A stretch of DNA of 46,919 nt from assembly GCA_022824315.1 (NCBI GenBank), contig JAJEAC010000195.1, forward strand, positions 1-46,919. Direction: 5' to 3'. This document shows, piece by piece, positions 34,334 through 43,845 of this stretch (within the stretch, counting starts at the first letter, position 1; the number at the start of each line of letters is the position of its first letter). This DNA is from Silicimonas sp. (GTDB lineage: Bacteria > Pseudomonadota > Alphaproteobacteria > Rhodobacterales > Rhodobacteraceae). A program made the position numbers and the translations under genes. Under the pieces are notes generated by a model, which saw only the letters and a program-made list of their open reading frames with translations, was not told the DNA's origin and did no database searches.

Positions 34334-35394
34334 GCCGTGAATCCGGGTGGCAACGGCGCACCGTCCTGGTAGAGGGCCATTGCCCGAAAGAGCGTTCCCA
34401 TTTCATCTTCATGCGTCAAGCGGCGAAATGCGGCGGCATGGCTCTCGAGAGCGGACCCCGTCAGCCTTGCGGCCAATCTCTCCGCGCGCCGGGCTATTCC
34501 GAGACGTTCTAGGAACTCGCCCTGGGGAATCACCTGCGTATGAGCCGCAGGACGGGCGGCACGTGCAATCGCCTCGAAGTCCACGTGGGCGGTCAGGTCC
34601 GCCGTGCCGGGATCGGTCAGCGGCGGCACGCTCCTGTGTGCCTTGACGGCCTGCAGCGTGTCGCCGAGCGAACGTTGGCCGCCGTAGTCGACCACCAGCG
34701 CAACGCCGCCGAATTCGGCGATTCGCGCCCCGACGTCGCCTGCAATGACACTTGCGGACGGCCGGATCTCGACGATGTCACCGTCGCGCGTGTCGCCCAG
34801 CCGGTCGGCCAGAGAAGCGGGACTGACCGGGTCCGAAAGGCCCAGGGTCAGGGTGCCGTCGTTGCCAACGCCAACCATGCGTTCCCGCCACATGGCGCCG
34901 TCTCGCTGAAACTGGCGGACGGGAAGTGCGTCGAAGAATTCGTTCGCGACGAGAAACAGGGGAATGCGGGGAAGGCTCTCGATCGTGTCGTGGTGATGCA
35001 GAGGGTCGTCAATCGCCTTCCGTTGCGCGTCGCGCAAGACCGGTGAAGCTTCCACGAGGTGAACGGAAACGGCGTCAGCGAATTCGGGCGCTGTCCGACT
35101 GGCCCGAAGCATGTCTGCCATGAGCGTGCCCCGTCCGGGGCCAAGCTCGGCCAGGCACGCCGGCCGCGGCGCCTCGCGGTCGAACCAAGCCTGCACGAGC
35201 GCCAGCCCCAGGAGTTCGCCGAACATCTGGCTGATTTCCGGTGCCGTGGTGAAGTCGCCCGACACGCCGAGGGGATCGTGCGTGGAATAGTATCCGAATT
35301 CGGGATGCAGCAGGCAGTCGTGCATGTAGTCCGCCACGGTCATTGGGCCTGTGCTGCGGATCCTCTGGATGAGGCGCTTCTCCAGTTCGGTCAT
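34330..35394 (-). CDS. SAM-dependent methyltransferase, MidA/NDUFAF7 family
   Basis: A 354-residue class I methyltransferase. The N-terminal GPMTVADYMHDCLLHPEFGYYSTHDPLG and GDFTTAPEISQMFGELLGL are family signatures, the SAM-binding motif is LAELGPGRGTLMADMLRA, and LVANEFFDALPVRQF follows. The mitochondrial member methylates an arginine of complex I subunit NDUFS2, and bacterial members probably act on the equivalent NuoD; this is inference. ATG 35394 is chosen because earlier codons lack similarity. It lies between lgt (148-base gap) and pgeF (overlap). Confidence 0.88.
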   Translation of the reverse strand: MTELEKRLIQRIRSTGPMTVADYMHDCLLHPEFGYYSTHDPLGVSGDFTTAPEISQMFGELLGLALVQAWFDREAPRPACLAELGPGRGTLMADMLRASRTAPEFADAVSVHLVEASPVLRDAQRKAIDDPLHHHDTIESLPRIPLFLVANEFFDALPVRQFQRDGAMWRERMVGVGNDGTLTLGLSDPVSPASLADRLGDTRDGDIVEIRPSASVIAGDVGARIAEFGGVALVVDYGGQRSLGDTLQAVKAHRSVPPLTDPGTADLTAHVDFEAIARAARPAAHTQVIPQGEFLERLGIARRAERLAARLTGSALESHAAAFRRLTHEDEMGTLFRAMALYQDGAPLPPGFTA

Positions 35395-35542
35395 CCGAAA
35401 TCGCGCCCCTTGCAAGCGGGCGGGCCGTGCCGCGGAAGCCGAACCTCGTCGAGTGAATGTCCAGGCCAAGCCATCTTCGCAGGAGCGGTCGATGCCGACT
35501 TGCAGCTTCGGCGCGGATGGGCGGACGGACCAGGGGCTGCGT

Positions 35543-36430
35543 TCACGGCCGGGATCTGAAGGCAAGGCAGAGTGCGAGCAGCCCGAGGGCGATCATTGGC
35601 AGGGACAGGAACTGGCCCATGGACATCCCGACCGGTCCGGCGGAGACGACATGCCCCATGGGATTGTCCGCCGTCATGAACTGGGAGTCGGCTTGCCGGA
35701 AGAACTCCACTGCAAAGCGAGACGCGCCGTAGCCCGCGATGAACAGGCCGACAATCGAACCGGGCCGCTTGAGCCAGCCTCGTGCGTAGGCAAGCCAAAG
35801 AAGAAGGGCTCCGAGAACCAAGCCTTCAAGTCCCGCTTCGTAGATTTGCGACGGGTGCCTTGCGCAGGCGCCTTCGACGCCGGGACAGTTCTGCGCGGCG
35901 GTGCCCGGGAAAATCACGCCCCAAGGCAAGTCCGTTGGCCTTCCCCAGAGTTCCGCGTTGATGAAGTTCGCGATGCGGCCAAGGAACAGCCCCGGGGGTG
36001 TCGCGAGTGCCAGCCCGTCCGCGAGTCCGATCAGGGGTAGATCGTGCCTGCGCGCGAAGACGGTCGCGGCGACGGCAACGCCCAGCAGACCGCCATGAAA
36101 CGACATGCCACCTTCCCAGACGCGCAGGATCGAAAGGGGATCTTCCAGTATCTTTCCCCAGCTATAGAACAGGACATATCCGAGGCGTCCTCCCAGGACG
36201 ACGCCGAGGATCAGCCAGACCAGGAGGTCATCAAGCTGCTTGCGGTCAAGTGGCGGGGAGTCGTCCTTCCACAGTTGCGTACGCCTGATGGTTCGGCGGA
36301 GGAGCCAGTAGCCGACCAGGATTCCCGCGATGTAGGCGAGAGCATACCAGCGAATCGGCAGATCGACCGGACCTAGGGGAATCTCGACCAAGACCGGCGA
36401 AATGTCGGGGAACGGAATTCCGTGTTGCAT
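35543..36430 (-). CDS. lgt: Prolipoprotein diacylglyceryl transferase
   Basis: A 295-residue inner-membrane enzyme that transfers a diacylglyceryl group from phosphatidylglycerol to the lipobox cysteine of lipoproteins such as Pal. Several membrane segments are visible, with [16 protein letters not shown], the conserved [10 protein letters not shown] and MSFHGGLLG, and the Lgt signature [24 protein letters not shown] 36430 is preferred to ATG 36448 because relatives begin M-x3-IPFPDISP. It starts the lgt-midA-pgeF group and is divergent from the UbiK-like gene. Confidence 0.94.
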   Translation of the reverse strand: MQHGIPFPDISPVLVEIPLGPVDLPIRWYALAYIAGILVGYWLLRRTIRRTQLWKDDSPPLDRKQLDDLLVWLILGVVLGGRLGYVLFYSWGKILEDPLSILRVWEGGMSFHGGLLGVAVAATVFARRHDLPLIGLADGLALATPPGLFLGRIANFINAELWGRPTDLPWGVIFPGTAAQNCPGVEGACARHPSQIYEAGLEGLVLGALLLWLAYARGWLKRPGSIVGLFIAGYGASRFAVEFFRQADSQFMTADNPMGHVVSAGPVGMSMGQFLSLPMIALGLLALCLAFRSRP

Positions 36431-36533
36431 GACTCGCGTTCGTGGCATTGCTGCGAGGTTGCGTCAACCTTGTGAAGCGCGCGCTCGCAACCTATAGATG
36501 CCGGGACGTGATCAAGCTGGACGAGGTACAGGC

Positions 36534-36788
36534 ATGCAGACCCGAAACCAGAGATTGGACGATCTCGCACAGCTCATGATGAATTCGATGGGAGTCGCCC
36601 GCAGTGCCCGGGACGAGTTCGAGACGGTCGTGAAGGGCTTGCTTGATCGATGGCTCGCCGGTCGTGATCTCGTGACCCGCGAGGAGTTTGACGCCGTGCG
36701 GGCAATGGCCGAGAAGGCGCGCGCGGAGAACGAAGCGCTCCGGGCACGGGTCGAGGCGCTGGAGGCCCGCAAGCGCAAGAAGTCCTGA
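36534..36788 (+). CDS. UbiK/YqiC-like accessory factor (BMFP domain)
   Basis: An 84-residue protein with a helical N-terminus (NQRLDDLAQLMMNSMGVARSARDEFETVVKGLLDRWLAGRDLVTREEFDAVRAMAEKA) and a coiled-coil, strongly basic C-terminus (ENEALRARVEALEARKRKKS). This matches UbiK/YqiC proteins, which bind membranes and lipids and help ubiquinone biosynthesis as trimeric coiled coils. ATG 36534 has GAGG upstream. It is divergent from lgt. Confidence 0.8.
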   Translation: MQTRNQRLDDLAQLMMNSMGVARSARDEFETVVKGLLDRWLAGRDLVTREEFDAVRAMAEKARAENEALRARVEALEARKRKKS

Positions 36789-37152
36789 CCCTCGACCCGC
36801 CGTGGCAGGTCCGCTGGCGCGGCGTCGTGGTCGCAGGATCCGATCGTCGCGCGAACGGCCTTGTTGACCCGTGCGGCAAGCGTCGCCGGGCGTCCTTGCC
36901 GGGCGGCTGGGCACGGCCGCCGCGCCGCCTTCGCTTCGGCCTCCGCAGGATTCGGCGCAAGGACGGGGTGTCATTGGCGAATCCGGCCGCTCGTTTCACC
37001 TTATTTTGAATCCGGACAAGATTTCGCTTTACAGGTCCTCGCTTTCGGAACACCATATCTCGCAAGGTGGTTGACAGGGCCCACCGAGTCTTGAATTCAA
37101 GGCAAGCCGTGGTGGGATCAACCGTCAGGCACGCAAGATGGGGCGAGAGCGC
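36789..37152. other. Gene-free 364-base stretch before the YbjN gene, with promoter-like end
   Basis: No plausible gene was found. Near its end TTGACA (37071-37076) is a perfect -35. Fourteen bases on, 37090-37101 (CTTGAATTCAAG) is a perfect 12-base palindrome over the expected -10 zone, about 50 bases before the YbjN start. No clear -10 sequence exists at the normal distance, so the promoter call is tentative. Confidence 0.4.
37071..37101 (+). promoter_or_regulatory. Candidate promoter and palindromic operator of the YbjN gene
   Basis: A consensus TTGACA at 37071-37076 is followed by the palindrome CTTGAATTCAAG (37090-37101), which covers where the -10 would be. A repressor at the palindrome would block RNA polymerase. 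The best -10 within it, AATTCA after 17 bases, is a poor match, so this may need an activator. Confidence 0.35.
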
Positions 37153-37653
37153 ATGTCGCTGACCGAGCAGTACATCACGGAAGACCTTCACCCGATCGAC
37201 ATTGTCGAACACGTGGCCGAGCGTCACGAATGGGAGTTCGACCGGTTTGCGGAAGACCAGATCGCAATGGCGATCGAAGGGCAATGGCGGACGTATTCAA
37301 TTACCCTTGCCTGGTCTCCGCAGGACGAGACCCTGCGATTGATCTGCACATTCGAGATCGATCCGCCAACGGACAGGATGGGCGCGCTCTACGAGGTGCT
37401 GAATCGGACCAATGACATGTGCTGGTCAGGAGCGTTTGCGTTCTGGCAGTCCCAGAAGCTGATGGCTTGGCGATACGGCCTCGTGCTTGCCGGAGACCAG
37501 TCCGCGAGCGCCGAGCAGGTCGACACGATGATCCGGAGCGCCGTGCAGGCGGCGGAACGGTTCTACCCGGCGTTTCAACTTGCCACATGGGGCAACGAAT
37601 CGCCGGAACGCGCATTGGATGTCGCCATGACGGAGGCCTATGGCCGCGCCTGA
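37153..37653 (+). CDS. YbjN domain protein
   Basis: A 166-residue protein of the YbjN/type III secretion chaperone-like fold (bacterial sensory-transduction regulator family). Blocks such as PIDIVEHVAERHEWEFDRFAEDQIAMAI, TLRLICTFEIDPP and LYEVLNRTNDMCWSGAFAFWQSQKLMAWRYGL are characteristic of the alphaproteobacterial group. Overexpression of YbjN in E. coli changes stress and motility genes; its function here is unknown. ATG 37153 is preferred over 37138. A GC-rich hairpin follows 61 bases after the stop, before proC. Confidence 0.8.
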   Translation: MSLTEQYITEDLHPIDIVEHVAERHEWEFDRFAEDQIAMAIEGQWRTYSITLAWSPQDETLRLICTFEIDPPTDRMGALYEVLNRTNDMCWSGAFAFWQSQKLMAWRYGLVLAGDQSASAEQVDTMIRSAVQAAERFYPAFQLATWGNESPERALDVAMTEAYGRA

Positions 37654-37714
37654 ACAGGAATTGCTGCGTCCGCAAAACTGTCTCCTCCTTTGCTGATCGC
37701 GGACGCACGGGGCG

Positions 37715-37739
37715 CCGGGTCGCTGAACGGGCGACCCGG
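37715..37739 (+). terminator. GC-rich hairpin between the YbjN gene and proC
   Basis: CCGGGTCGC (37715-37723) and GCGACCCGG (37731-37739) form a perfect 9-base stem with a 7-base loop. Only TTCCCC follows, so it lacks a true U-run. It is a likely end-of-transcript structure for the YbjN gene, separating it from proC. Confidence 0.45.
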
Positions 37740-37824
37740 TTCCCCATTGCGGCTCCTTGACACCGGATGTCAGCATGGCGCCGGAATGGGACAGGAGGGG
37801 GCGAACCGGAAAGGGAGGCTCGCC

Positions 37825-38643
37825 ATGGAATTTGGAGATATCGCGCACCGAGGCCTTGTTCTCCTTGGCTGCGGCAAGATGGGCGGGGCACTGCTTCAGG
37901 GTTGGATCGGGCAAGGCATGGACGCGAGCGCCGTCTGGGTGGTCGATCCGGCGCCTTCCGATGAACTGAGCGCGCTTGCCGACGTGAACCTGAATGCCGA
38001 CCTGCCCGCTTCGCCGGCGATCGTTGTGGTCGCGGTCAAGCCGCAGATGATGGACACGGCATTGGAGTCGGTGCGGCAGTTCGGGGGACGCAAGGACACC
38101 CTCTTCCTGTCGGTTGCGGCGGGGACGACGCTTGAACGATTCGAAGCGGTGCTCGGATCGTCGACTCCGGTAATTCGCGCGATGCCAAACACGCCTGCCG
38201 CAATCGGGCGGGGCATTACGGCATTCATCGGCAATGGTCGGGTCTCCGCAGCTGGCATGGACAGGGGAGAGGGACTCCTGTCTGCCGTTGGCCAGACCGT
38301 GCGTCTGGATCGGGAGGCGGACATGGACGCGGTCACGGCCGTGTCCGGATCCGGTCCGGCCTATGTCTTTCATCTCATCGAAGCACTCGCGGCGGCCGGC
38401 CTCGCAGAGGGTCTTCCGCCTGAGCTGGCTCTTACCCTCGCGCGTTCGACCGTGGCCGGTGCGGGTGCGCTGGCCGAGGCTTCGCCGGAGGGTCCGGGGC
38501 AGCTTCGTGTCAACGTCACGTCGCCAGGCGGGACGACGGAGGCTGCGCTGAACGTCCTGATGGACGATGCCACGGGATTTCCTGCACTTGTCTCGCGGGC
38601 CGTCAGCGCGGCCGCCAGCCGAAGCCGGGAGCTTGGAAATTGA
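37825..38643 (+). CDS. proC: Pyrroline-5-carboxylate reductase
   Basis: A 272-residue NAD(P)H-dependent enzyme for the last step of proline synthesis. LVLLGCGKMGGALLQGW (GCGKMG at 15-20) binds the cofactor, VVAVKPQMM and VIRAMPNTPAAIG follow, and AVSGSGPAYVFHLIEALAAAG and VTSPGGTTEAAL are the C-terminal signature. AAGGGAGG at 37811-37818 lies six bases before ATG 37825, an unambiguous start. Its stop overlaps the TTG start of csaA. Confidence 0.95.
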   Translation: MEFGDIAHRGLVLLGCGKMGGALLQGWIGQGMDASAVWVVDPAPSDELSALADVNLNADLPASPAIVVVAVKPQMMDTALESVRQFGGRKDTLFLSVAAGTTLERFEAVLGSSTPVIRAMPNTPAAIGRGITAFIGNGRVSAAGMDRGEGLLSAVGQTVRLDREADMDAVTAVSGSGPAYVFHLIEALAAAGLAEGLPPELALTLARSTVAGAGALAEASPEGPGQLRVNVTSPGGTTEAALNVLMDDATGFPALVSRAVSAAASRSRELGN

Positions 38644-38975
38644 CGATCAGTTTCGAGGAATTCATGAAGGTCGACATTCGCGTCGGCGAGATCACGCGCG
38701 CGGATTCTTTCCCAGAGGCGCGAAAGCCCGCGTTCAAGCTCTGGGTCGATTTCGGGCCGGACCTCGGCGTCAGGAAGAGTTCCGCACAGATCACGAGGCA
38801 CTACGATGTCGAGTCGCTTCCTGGGCGCAAGGTGCTCGCGGTCGTGAACTTCCCGCCACGTCAAATCGGGCCGGTCATGTCGGAGATACTCGTACTTGGA
38901 GTGCCGGACGAGGACGGGGAGGTCGTGTTGTTGAAGCCGGACAAGGATGTCCCGATTGGTGGTCGCATGTATTGA
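38640..38975 (+). CDS. csaA: tRNA-binding / CsaA-type protein
   Basis: A 111-residue OB-fold protein of the CsaA/tRNA-binding arm family. KVDIRVGEITRADSFPEARKPAFKLWVDFG, SSAQITRHY, VVNFPPRQIGPVMSEILVLGVPD and GGRMY are all typical. In Bacillus CsaA is an export-related chaperone. The start is TTG 38640, whose last bases are part of the proC stop (TTGA), so it relies on translational coupling to proC. A stem-loop begins 18 bases after its stop. Confidence 0.9.
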   Translation: MTISFEEFMKVDIRVGEITRADSFPEARKPAFKLWVDFGPDLGVRKSSAQITRHYDVESLPGRKVLAVVNFPPRQIGPVMSEILVLGVPDEDGEVVLLKPDKDVPIGGRMY

Positions 38976-38992
38976 TGTCTGAACGTCGGGTG

Positions 38993-39024
38993 CCGGCACG
39001 GCAAGCGACATTGCGCCGTGCCGG
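38993..39024 (+). terminator. Strong GC-rich hairpin after csaA
   Basis: CCGGCACGGC (38993-39002) and GCCGTGCCGG (39015-39024) form a perfect 10-base stem around a 12-base loop. No U-run follows. It is the probable transcript end of the proC-csaA pair, and resembles the hairpins at 28325-28348 and 37715-37739 in having a perfect stem without a U-tract. Confidence 0.45.
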
Positions 39025-40340
<1,316 letters not shown>

Positions 40341-40460
40341 AGGGGAGGCACGTCTTTCTGTATTCCCGCATTGTGGATGTCGCGGCGTCGATTCCTCCCG
40401 GATCGGATGGCATGATCAAGTACCATAGGCGTGGAACAGGGATGTTGCCAAAGTAGGATC

Positions 40461-41372
40461 GTGGCACGGCGAAACGACAAGAAAGTCGACTATTTTCGTC
40501 CGATCAGGCACTTGGCCGTCGGTTGCCTGGTGTTTGTCCTTCTCGCCAGCTTCGTTCTTTGGCGGAGCGACACATCGCGGGCGGAGCGCATGCGCATTGC
40601 TGTCGTCGATTTCGTCGTGACGAACCTGGAGTGGGCGCTCGTGCCGGTCACGGAGTCGGTCAAGCTGGCAACGCGGATTCAGTCCTACACCTTTCTTCAG
40701 CGTCAGAACCGCGAATTGCGCGATGAACTTCGCCGGCTGAAGGCCTGGAGAGAGACGGCGCTGCAACTTGAACAGGAGAACGCCAGGCTGCTGGACTTGA
40801 ACAGGGCCCGGCTGGATCCGGCACTGACCGTGGTCACGGGCAAGGTCATTGCCGACAGCGGTTCCCCCTACCGGCATTCCGTGCTGCTCAATGTCGGGCG
40901 CGTCCGCGACGGAATAACAGATGGCTGGGCCGTCACGGACGGGCTCGGACTTGTCGGCCGGATTCTCGGAGTCGGGCAGCGTTCAAGCCGGGTGCTGCTC
41001 TTGACGGACAGCACAAGCCGTGTCCCCGTCACCATCCAGCCATCGGGGCAGAATGCGCTTCTTTCGGGCGACAACTCCAGGTTGCCGGTCCTTGAACTCA
41101 TCGACGCCCCGGATGACGTGCGGCCGGGCGATCGTGTCGTCTCGTCCGGTGCTGGCCGCGTGCTGCCAGCGGGATTGCTGGTCGGAAATGTCGTGCTGGA
41201 CCGCAACGGCCGCCTGAGGCTGCGGCTTTCTGCCGACTACGACCGACTGGCATTCCTTCGTGTGCTTCGCAGTCCTCCGGTTGAGAAACTGGATGCTCCG
41301 GCGGTCCTGGTTGGCCCGCTGCTGCCGCCGGTCGAGGCCGTGCAGGCGGAGGGGGAGAATGCCGATGGCTGA
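40461..41372 (+). CDS. mreC: Rod-shape-determining protein MreC
   Basis: A 303-residue bitopic protein that activates PBP2-RodA. The membrane helix (VGCLVFVLLASFVLW) lies at about 19-33. A coiled coil follows (RQNRELRDELRRLKAWRETALQLEQENARLL), then the two beta-barrels of the periplasmic domain with VIADSGSPYRHSVLLNVG and PAGLLVGNVV. The start is taken as GTG 40461 (MARRNDKK) by family N-terminus; GTG 40431 is possible. The C-terminal tail (LLPPVEAVQAEGENADG) is acidic. It overlaps mreD. Confidence 0.93.
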   Translation: MARRNDKKVDYFRPIRHLAVGCLVFVLLASFVLWRSDTSRAERMRIAVVDFVVTNLEWALVPVTESVKLATRIQSYTFLQRQNRELRDELRRLKAWRETALQLEQENARLLDLNRARLDPALTVVTGKVIADSGSPYRHSVLLNVGRVRDGITDGWAVTDGLGLVGRILGVGQRSSRVLLLTDSTSRVPVTIQPSGQNALLSGDNSRLPVLELIDAPDDVRPGDRVVSSGAGRVLPAGLLVGNVVLDRNGRLRLRLSADYDRLAFLRVLRSPPVEKLDAPAVLVGPLLPPVEAVQAEGENADG

Positions 41373-41892
41373 TCTCGTGAGCCGTGTCTGGCTGTTTCGT
41401 GCGGGATTCTTCCTGCTGGCAAGCGCTGCGGGGTTTGTGCAGCTTCTGCCATTGAACATTGGACCCGACGACTGGGTGCCCGGTCAGGAACTCGTTCTTG
41501 TCGTTGCCTTTGCCTGGCTCGTCAGGCGCCCCGATTACGTTCCTGCGCTTCTTCTTGCAGCGGTTTTCCTGATTGCCGACATTTTGTTCATGCGCCCTCC
41601 CGGGCTGTGGGCGGCCCTGGTGGTCCTTGCCGGCGAGTTCCTTCGCGGACGACGCGCACGAGCGTTTGCAGTGACGTTGTTCACGGAATGGTTGTTGATT
41701 GCCATTGTGATCCTGGTGATGAAAGGCGTGGAGTCCGTGATGCTGTTGCTGTCCGGTGCCGGTCGCGCCGGCATGGACGTGACGATCATGCACTTGGGGT
41801 TTGCCATCCTGTTCTATCCGGTTGTCGTTCTTCTGTCCGAGCGCGTTCTCGGCATCAGAAAGCTCCATCCCGGGGACAGGGATCGGCCCTGA
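41365..41892 (+). CDS. mreD: Rod-shape-determining protein MreD
   Basis: A 175-residue integral membrane protein of the elongasome. Five or six hydrophobic segments fill it (for example GFFLLASAAGFVQLLPLNI, LVLVVAFAWL, VPALLLAAVFLIADILFM). The family is weakly conserved, and the call rests on topology and on the position between mreC and mrdA. GGGGGAG at 41351-41357 favours ATG 41365 over 41359. The start lies within the end of mreC. Confidence 0.88.
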   Translation: MADLVSRVWLFRAGFFLLASAAGFVQLLPLNIGPDDWVPGQELVLVVAFAWLVRRPDYVPALLLAAVFLIADILFMRPPGLWAALVVLAGEFLRGRRARAFAVTLFTEWLLIAIVILVMKGVESVMLLLSGAGRAGMDVTIMHLGFAILFYPVVVLLSERVLGIRKLHPGDRDRP

Positions 41893-41904
41893 GAGAGAGG
41901 GAAA

Positions 41905-43845
41905 ATGAATCGCTCGTGGGCAGAATCCGACGAGAGTGCCGGAATAATCTCGCGGCGCGCGCTCCTGCTGGGCGGAGGCCAGCTTGCCCTCTTGGGAACC
42001 CTTGTGCTGAGGATGCGCCAGCTGCAGGTGCACGAGGCGGAAGACTACCAGCTTCTGGCCGAGGACAACCGCGTCAACGTGCGCCTCATCTCTCCGCGCC
42101 GGGGCAAGATCTTTGACCGGCACGGGGTCCCCGTCGCGCAAAACGGTCAGAACTACCGGATTGTCATCGTGCGAGAGGATGCCGGCGACGTGGAGGAGAC
42201 GATTGCCAAGGTCCGGCGGCTTGTAGAGCTTGATGAGACCAAGCTCGATCGCGCGTTGAAGGAGATGTATCGCCGGAGTCCGTTCGTGCCGGTCACGCTC
42301 GCGGACCAACTGGCCTGGGAAGATGTCGCGGAAATCGCGGTCAATGCACCCGCCCTGCCCGGGATCACGCCGGAGGTCGGCCTGTCGCGCGTGTATCCGT
42401 TGGGGTCGGACTTCGCGCATGTTGTCGGCTATGTCGGGCCGGTCAGCGAAGGCGACCTCGCCCGGGTGAGACCGCCGGAACCCGTCCTGCAGATTCCGGG
42501 GTACCAGTTCGGCAAGATCGGAATCGAGGCCAAGCGCGAGACCGATCTCCGCGGACGTGCCGGGCTTCGCAGGATCGAGGTCAGTGCGGCGGGCCGTGTC
42601 ATGCGGGAGCTTGGTCGCGATGAATCCGTCCCGGGCAGCGACTTGCAGCTGACCGTTGATCATGGGCTTCAGAACTATGCGCTCGCGCGGCTCGCGGGCG
42701 AAAGCGGCAGCGCAGTCGTCATTGACGTTGAGACCGGCGGCCTTCGGGCGATGGTCTCGTCACCGTCCTTTGATCCGAACCTGTTTGTGCGCGGGATTTC
42801 CGTGAAGGACTATGGCGCGCTCCGCGATCACGCCTACGTGCCATTGTTCGACAGATCCGTTCAAGGGCAGTATCCGCCGGGATCCACATTCAAGATGATG
42901 ACCGCGCTGGCGGCCTTGCGGGCTGGCGTGCTGGGGCCGCGCGACACCATTTATTGCCCTGGACACCTGGAGTTCGGGGGCCGCAAGTTCCATTGCTGGA
43001 GATCCGGCGGCCACGGTCGGATGGATCTCGACATGGCCATCGCGCAATCCTGCGACGTTTTTTTCTACGAGGCTGCCCGTCGCGTCGGAATCGATCGCAT
43101 CGCGGAGCTTTGCGCGGAATTCGGGCTGGGGCAGCGCCCTGACATTCCGGTGTCGGCCGTAAGGTCCGGACTTGTGCCGTCGATCAAGTGGAAGGCGCGT
43201 GTTCGTGGCGAAAGCTGGCTTCAGGGCGAGACCTTGAATGCGGGAATCGGGCAAGGCGACGTGCTGGCATCGCCGTTGCAACTCGCGGTCATGACCGCAC
43301 GCATTGCGAGCATGCGGGCGGTCAAGCCACGCTTGATCAAGTCGATCGATGGCGTCGAGACACCGGTCGAGCCCGCCGCGGAGATCGATTTGCCTGAAGG
43401 CCTGATGCAATTGGTCCGACGGGCCATGTTCAATGTGGTCAATGGTCAAAGGGGAACGGCACGCAGGGCGAGGATCGTTGCCGAAGAGTTTCTCATGGCT
43501 GGCAAGACAGGGACCAGCCAGGTGCGCAGCATCTCGGAAGCCGAGCGCGACCATGGGGTCACGAAGAACGAAGAGCTTCCCCGGCATCTCCGGGATCACG
43601 GCCTCTTTGTTGCATTCGCGCCCTACGACAAGCCGAAATATGCCATTGCCGTGGTCATCGAGCATGGCAGCAGCGGTGCGCTCGTGGCTCTGCCGGCACG
43701 AGACATCCTGCTCTATGCGCTTTCCGGGGGCATTCCGCCCCTGACGGCCTATCCGCCGAACCAGCGGGAAGCCATTCGACAGCAGCATCGGGAGATGGTG
43801 CTGCGCCCGCGCCAGAAACCGGTCTTGGAGGCGAGCAGGGCATGA
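41905..43845 (+). CDS. mrdA: Penicillin-binding protein 2 (elongation transpeptidase)
   Basis: A 646-residue class B PBP, the crosslinking enzyme of the elongasome. A membrane anchor lies at about 17-37, the pedestal domain at 40-230, and the transpeptidase at 250-610. The active-site serine is in YPPGSTFK (Ser326, Lys329). The second motif is SCD (381-383), the SxD form usual for PBP2 proteins, and the third KTG is at 533-535. AGAGGGA precedes the ATG. It works with RodA, encoded next with an ATGA overlap. Confidence 0.95.
   Translation: MNRSWAESDESAGIISRRALLLGGGQLALLGTLVLRMRQLQVHEAEDYQLLAEDNRVNVRLISPRRGKIFDRHGVPVAQNGQNYRIVIVREDAGDVEETIAKVRRLVELDETKLDRALKEMYRRSPFVPVTLADQLAWEDVAEIAVNAPALPGITPEVGLSRVYPLGSDFAHVVGYVGPVSEGDLARVRPPEPVLQIPGYQFGKIGIEAKRETDLRGRAGLRRIEVSAAGRVMRELGRDESVPGSDLQLTVDHGLQNYALARLAGESGSAVVIDVETGGLRAMVSSPSFDPNLFVRGISVKDYGALRDHAYVPLFDRSVQGQYPPGSTFKMMTALAALRAGVLGPRDTIYCPGHLEFGGRKFHCWRSGGHGRMDLDMAIAQSCDVFFYEAARRVGIDRIAELCAEFGLGQRPDIPVSAVRSGLVPSIKWKARVRGESWLQGETLNAGIGQGDVLASPLQLAVMTARIASMRAVKPRLIKSIDGVETPVEPAAEIDLPEGLMQLVRRAMFNVVNGQRGTARRARIVAEEFLMAGKTGTSQVRSISEAERDHGVTKNEELPRHLRDHGLFVAFAPYDKPKYAIAVVIEHGSSGALVALPARDILLYALSGGIPPLTAYPPNQREAIRQQHREMVLRPRQKPVLEASRA

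Noticed and set aside
42985..43060. PBP2 second active-site motif SCD instead of SxN
   Set aside because: The SxD form is, as far as I recall, normal for elongation PBP2 proteins, so it is not a missing residue.
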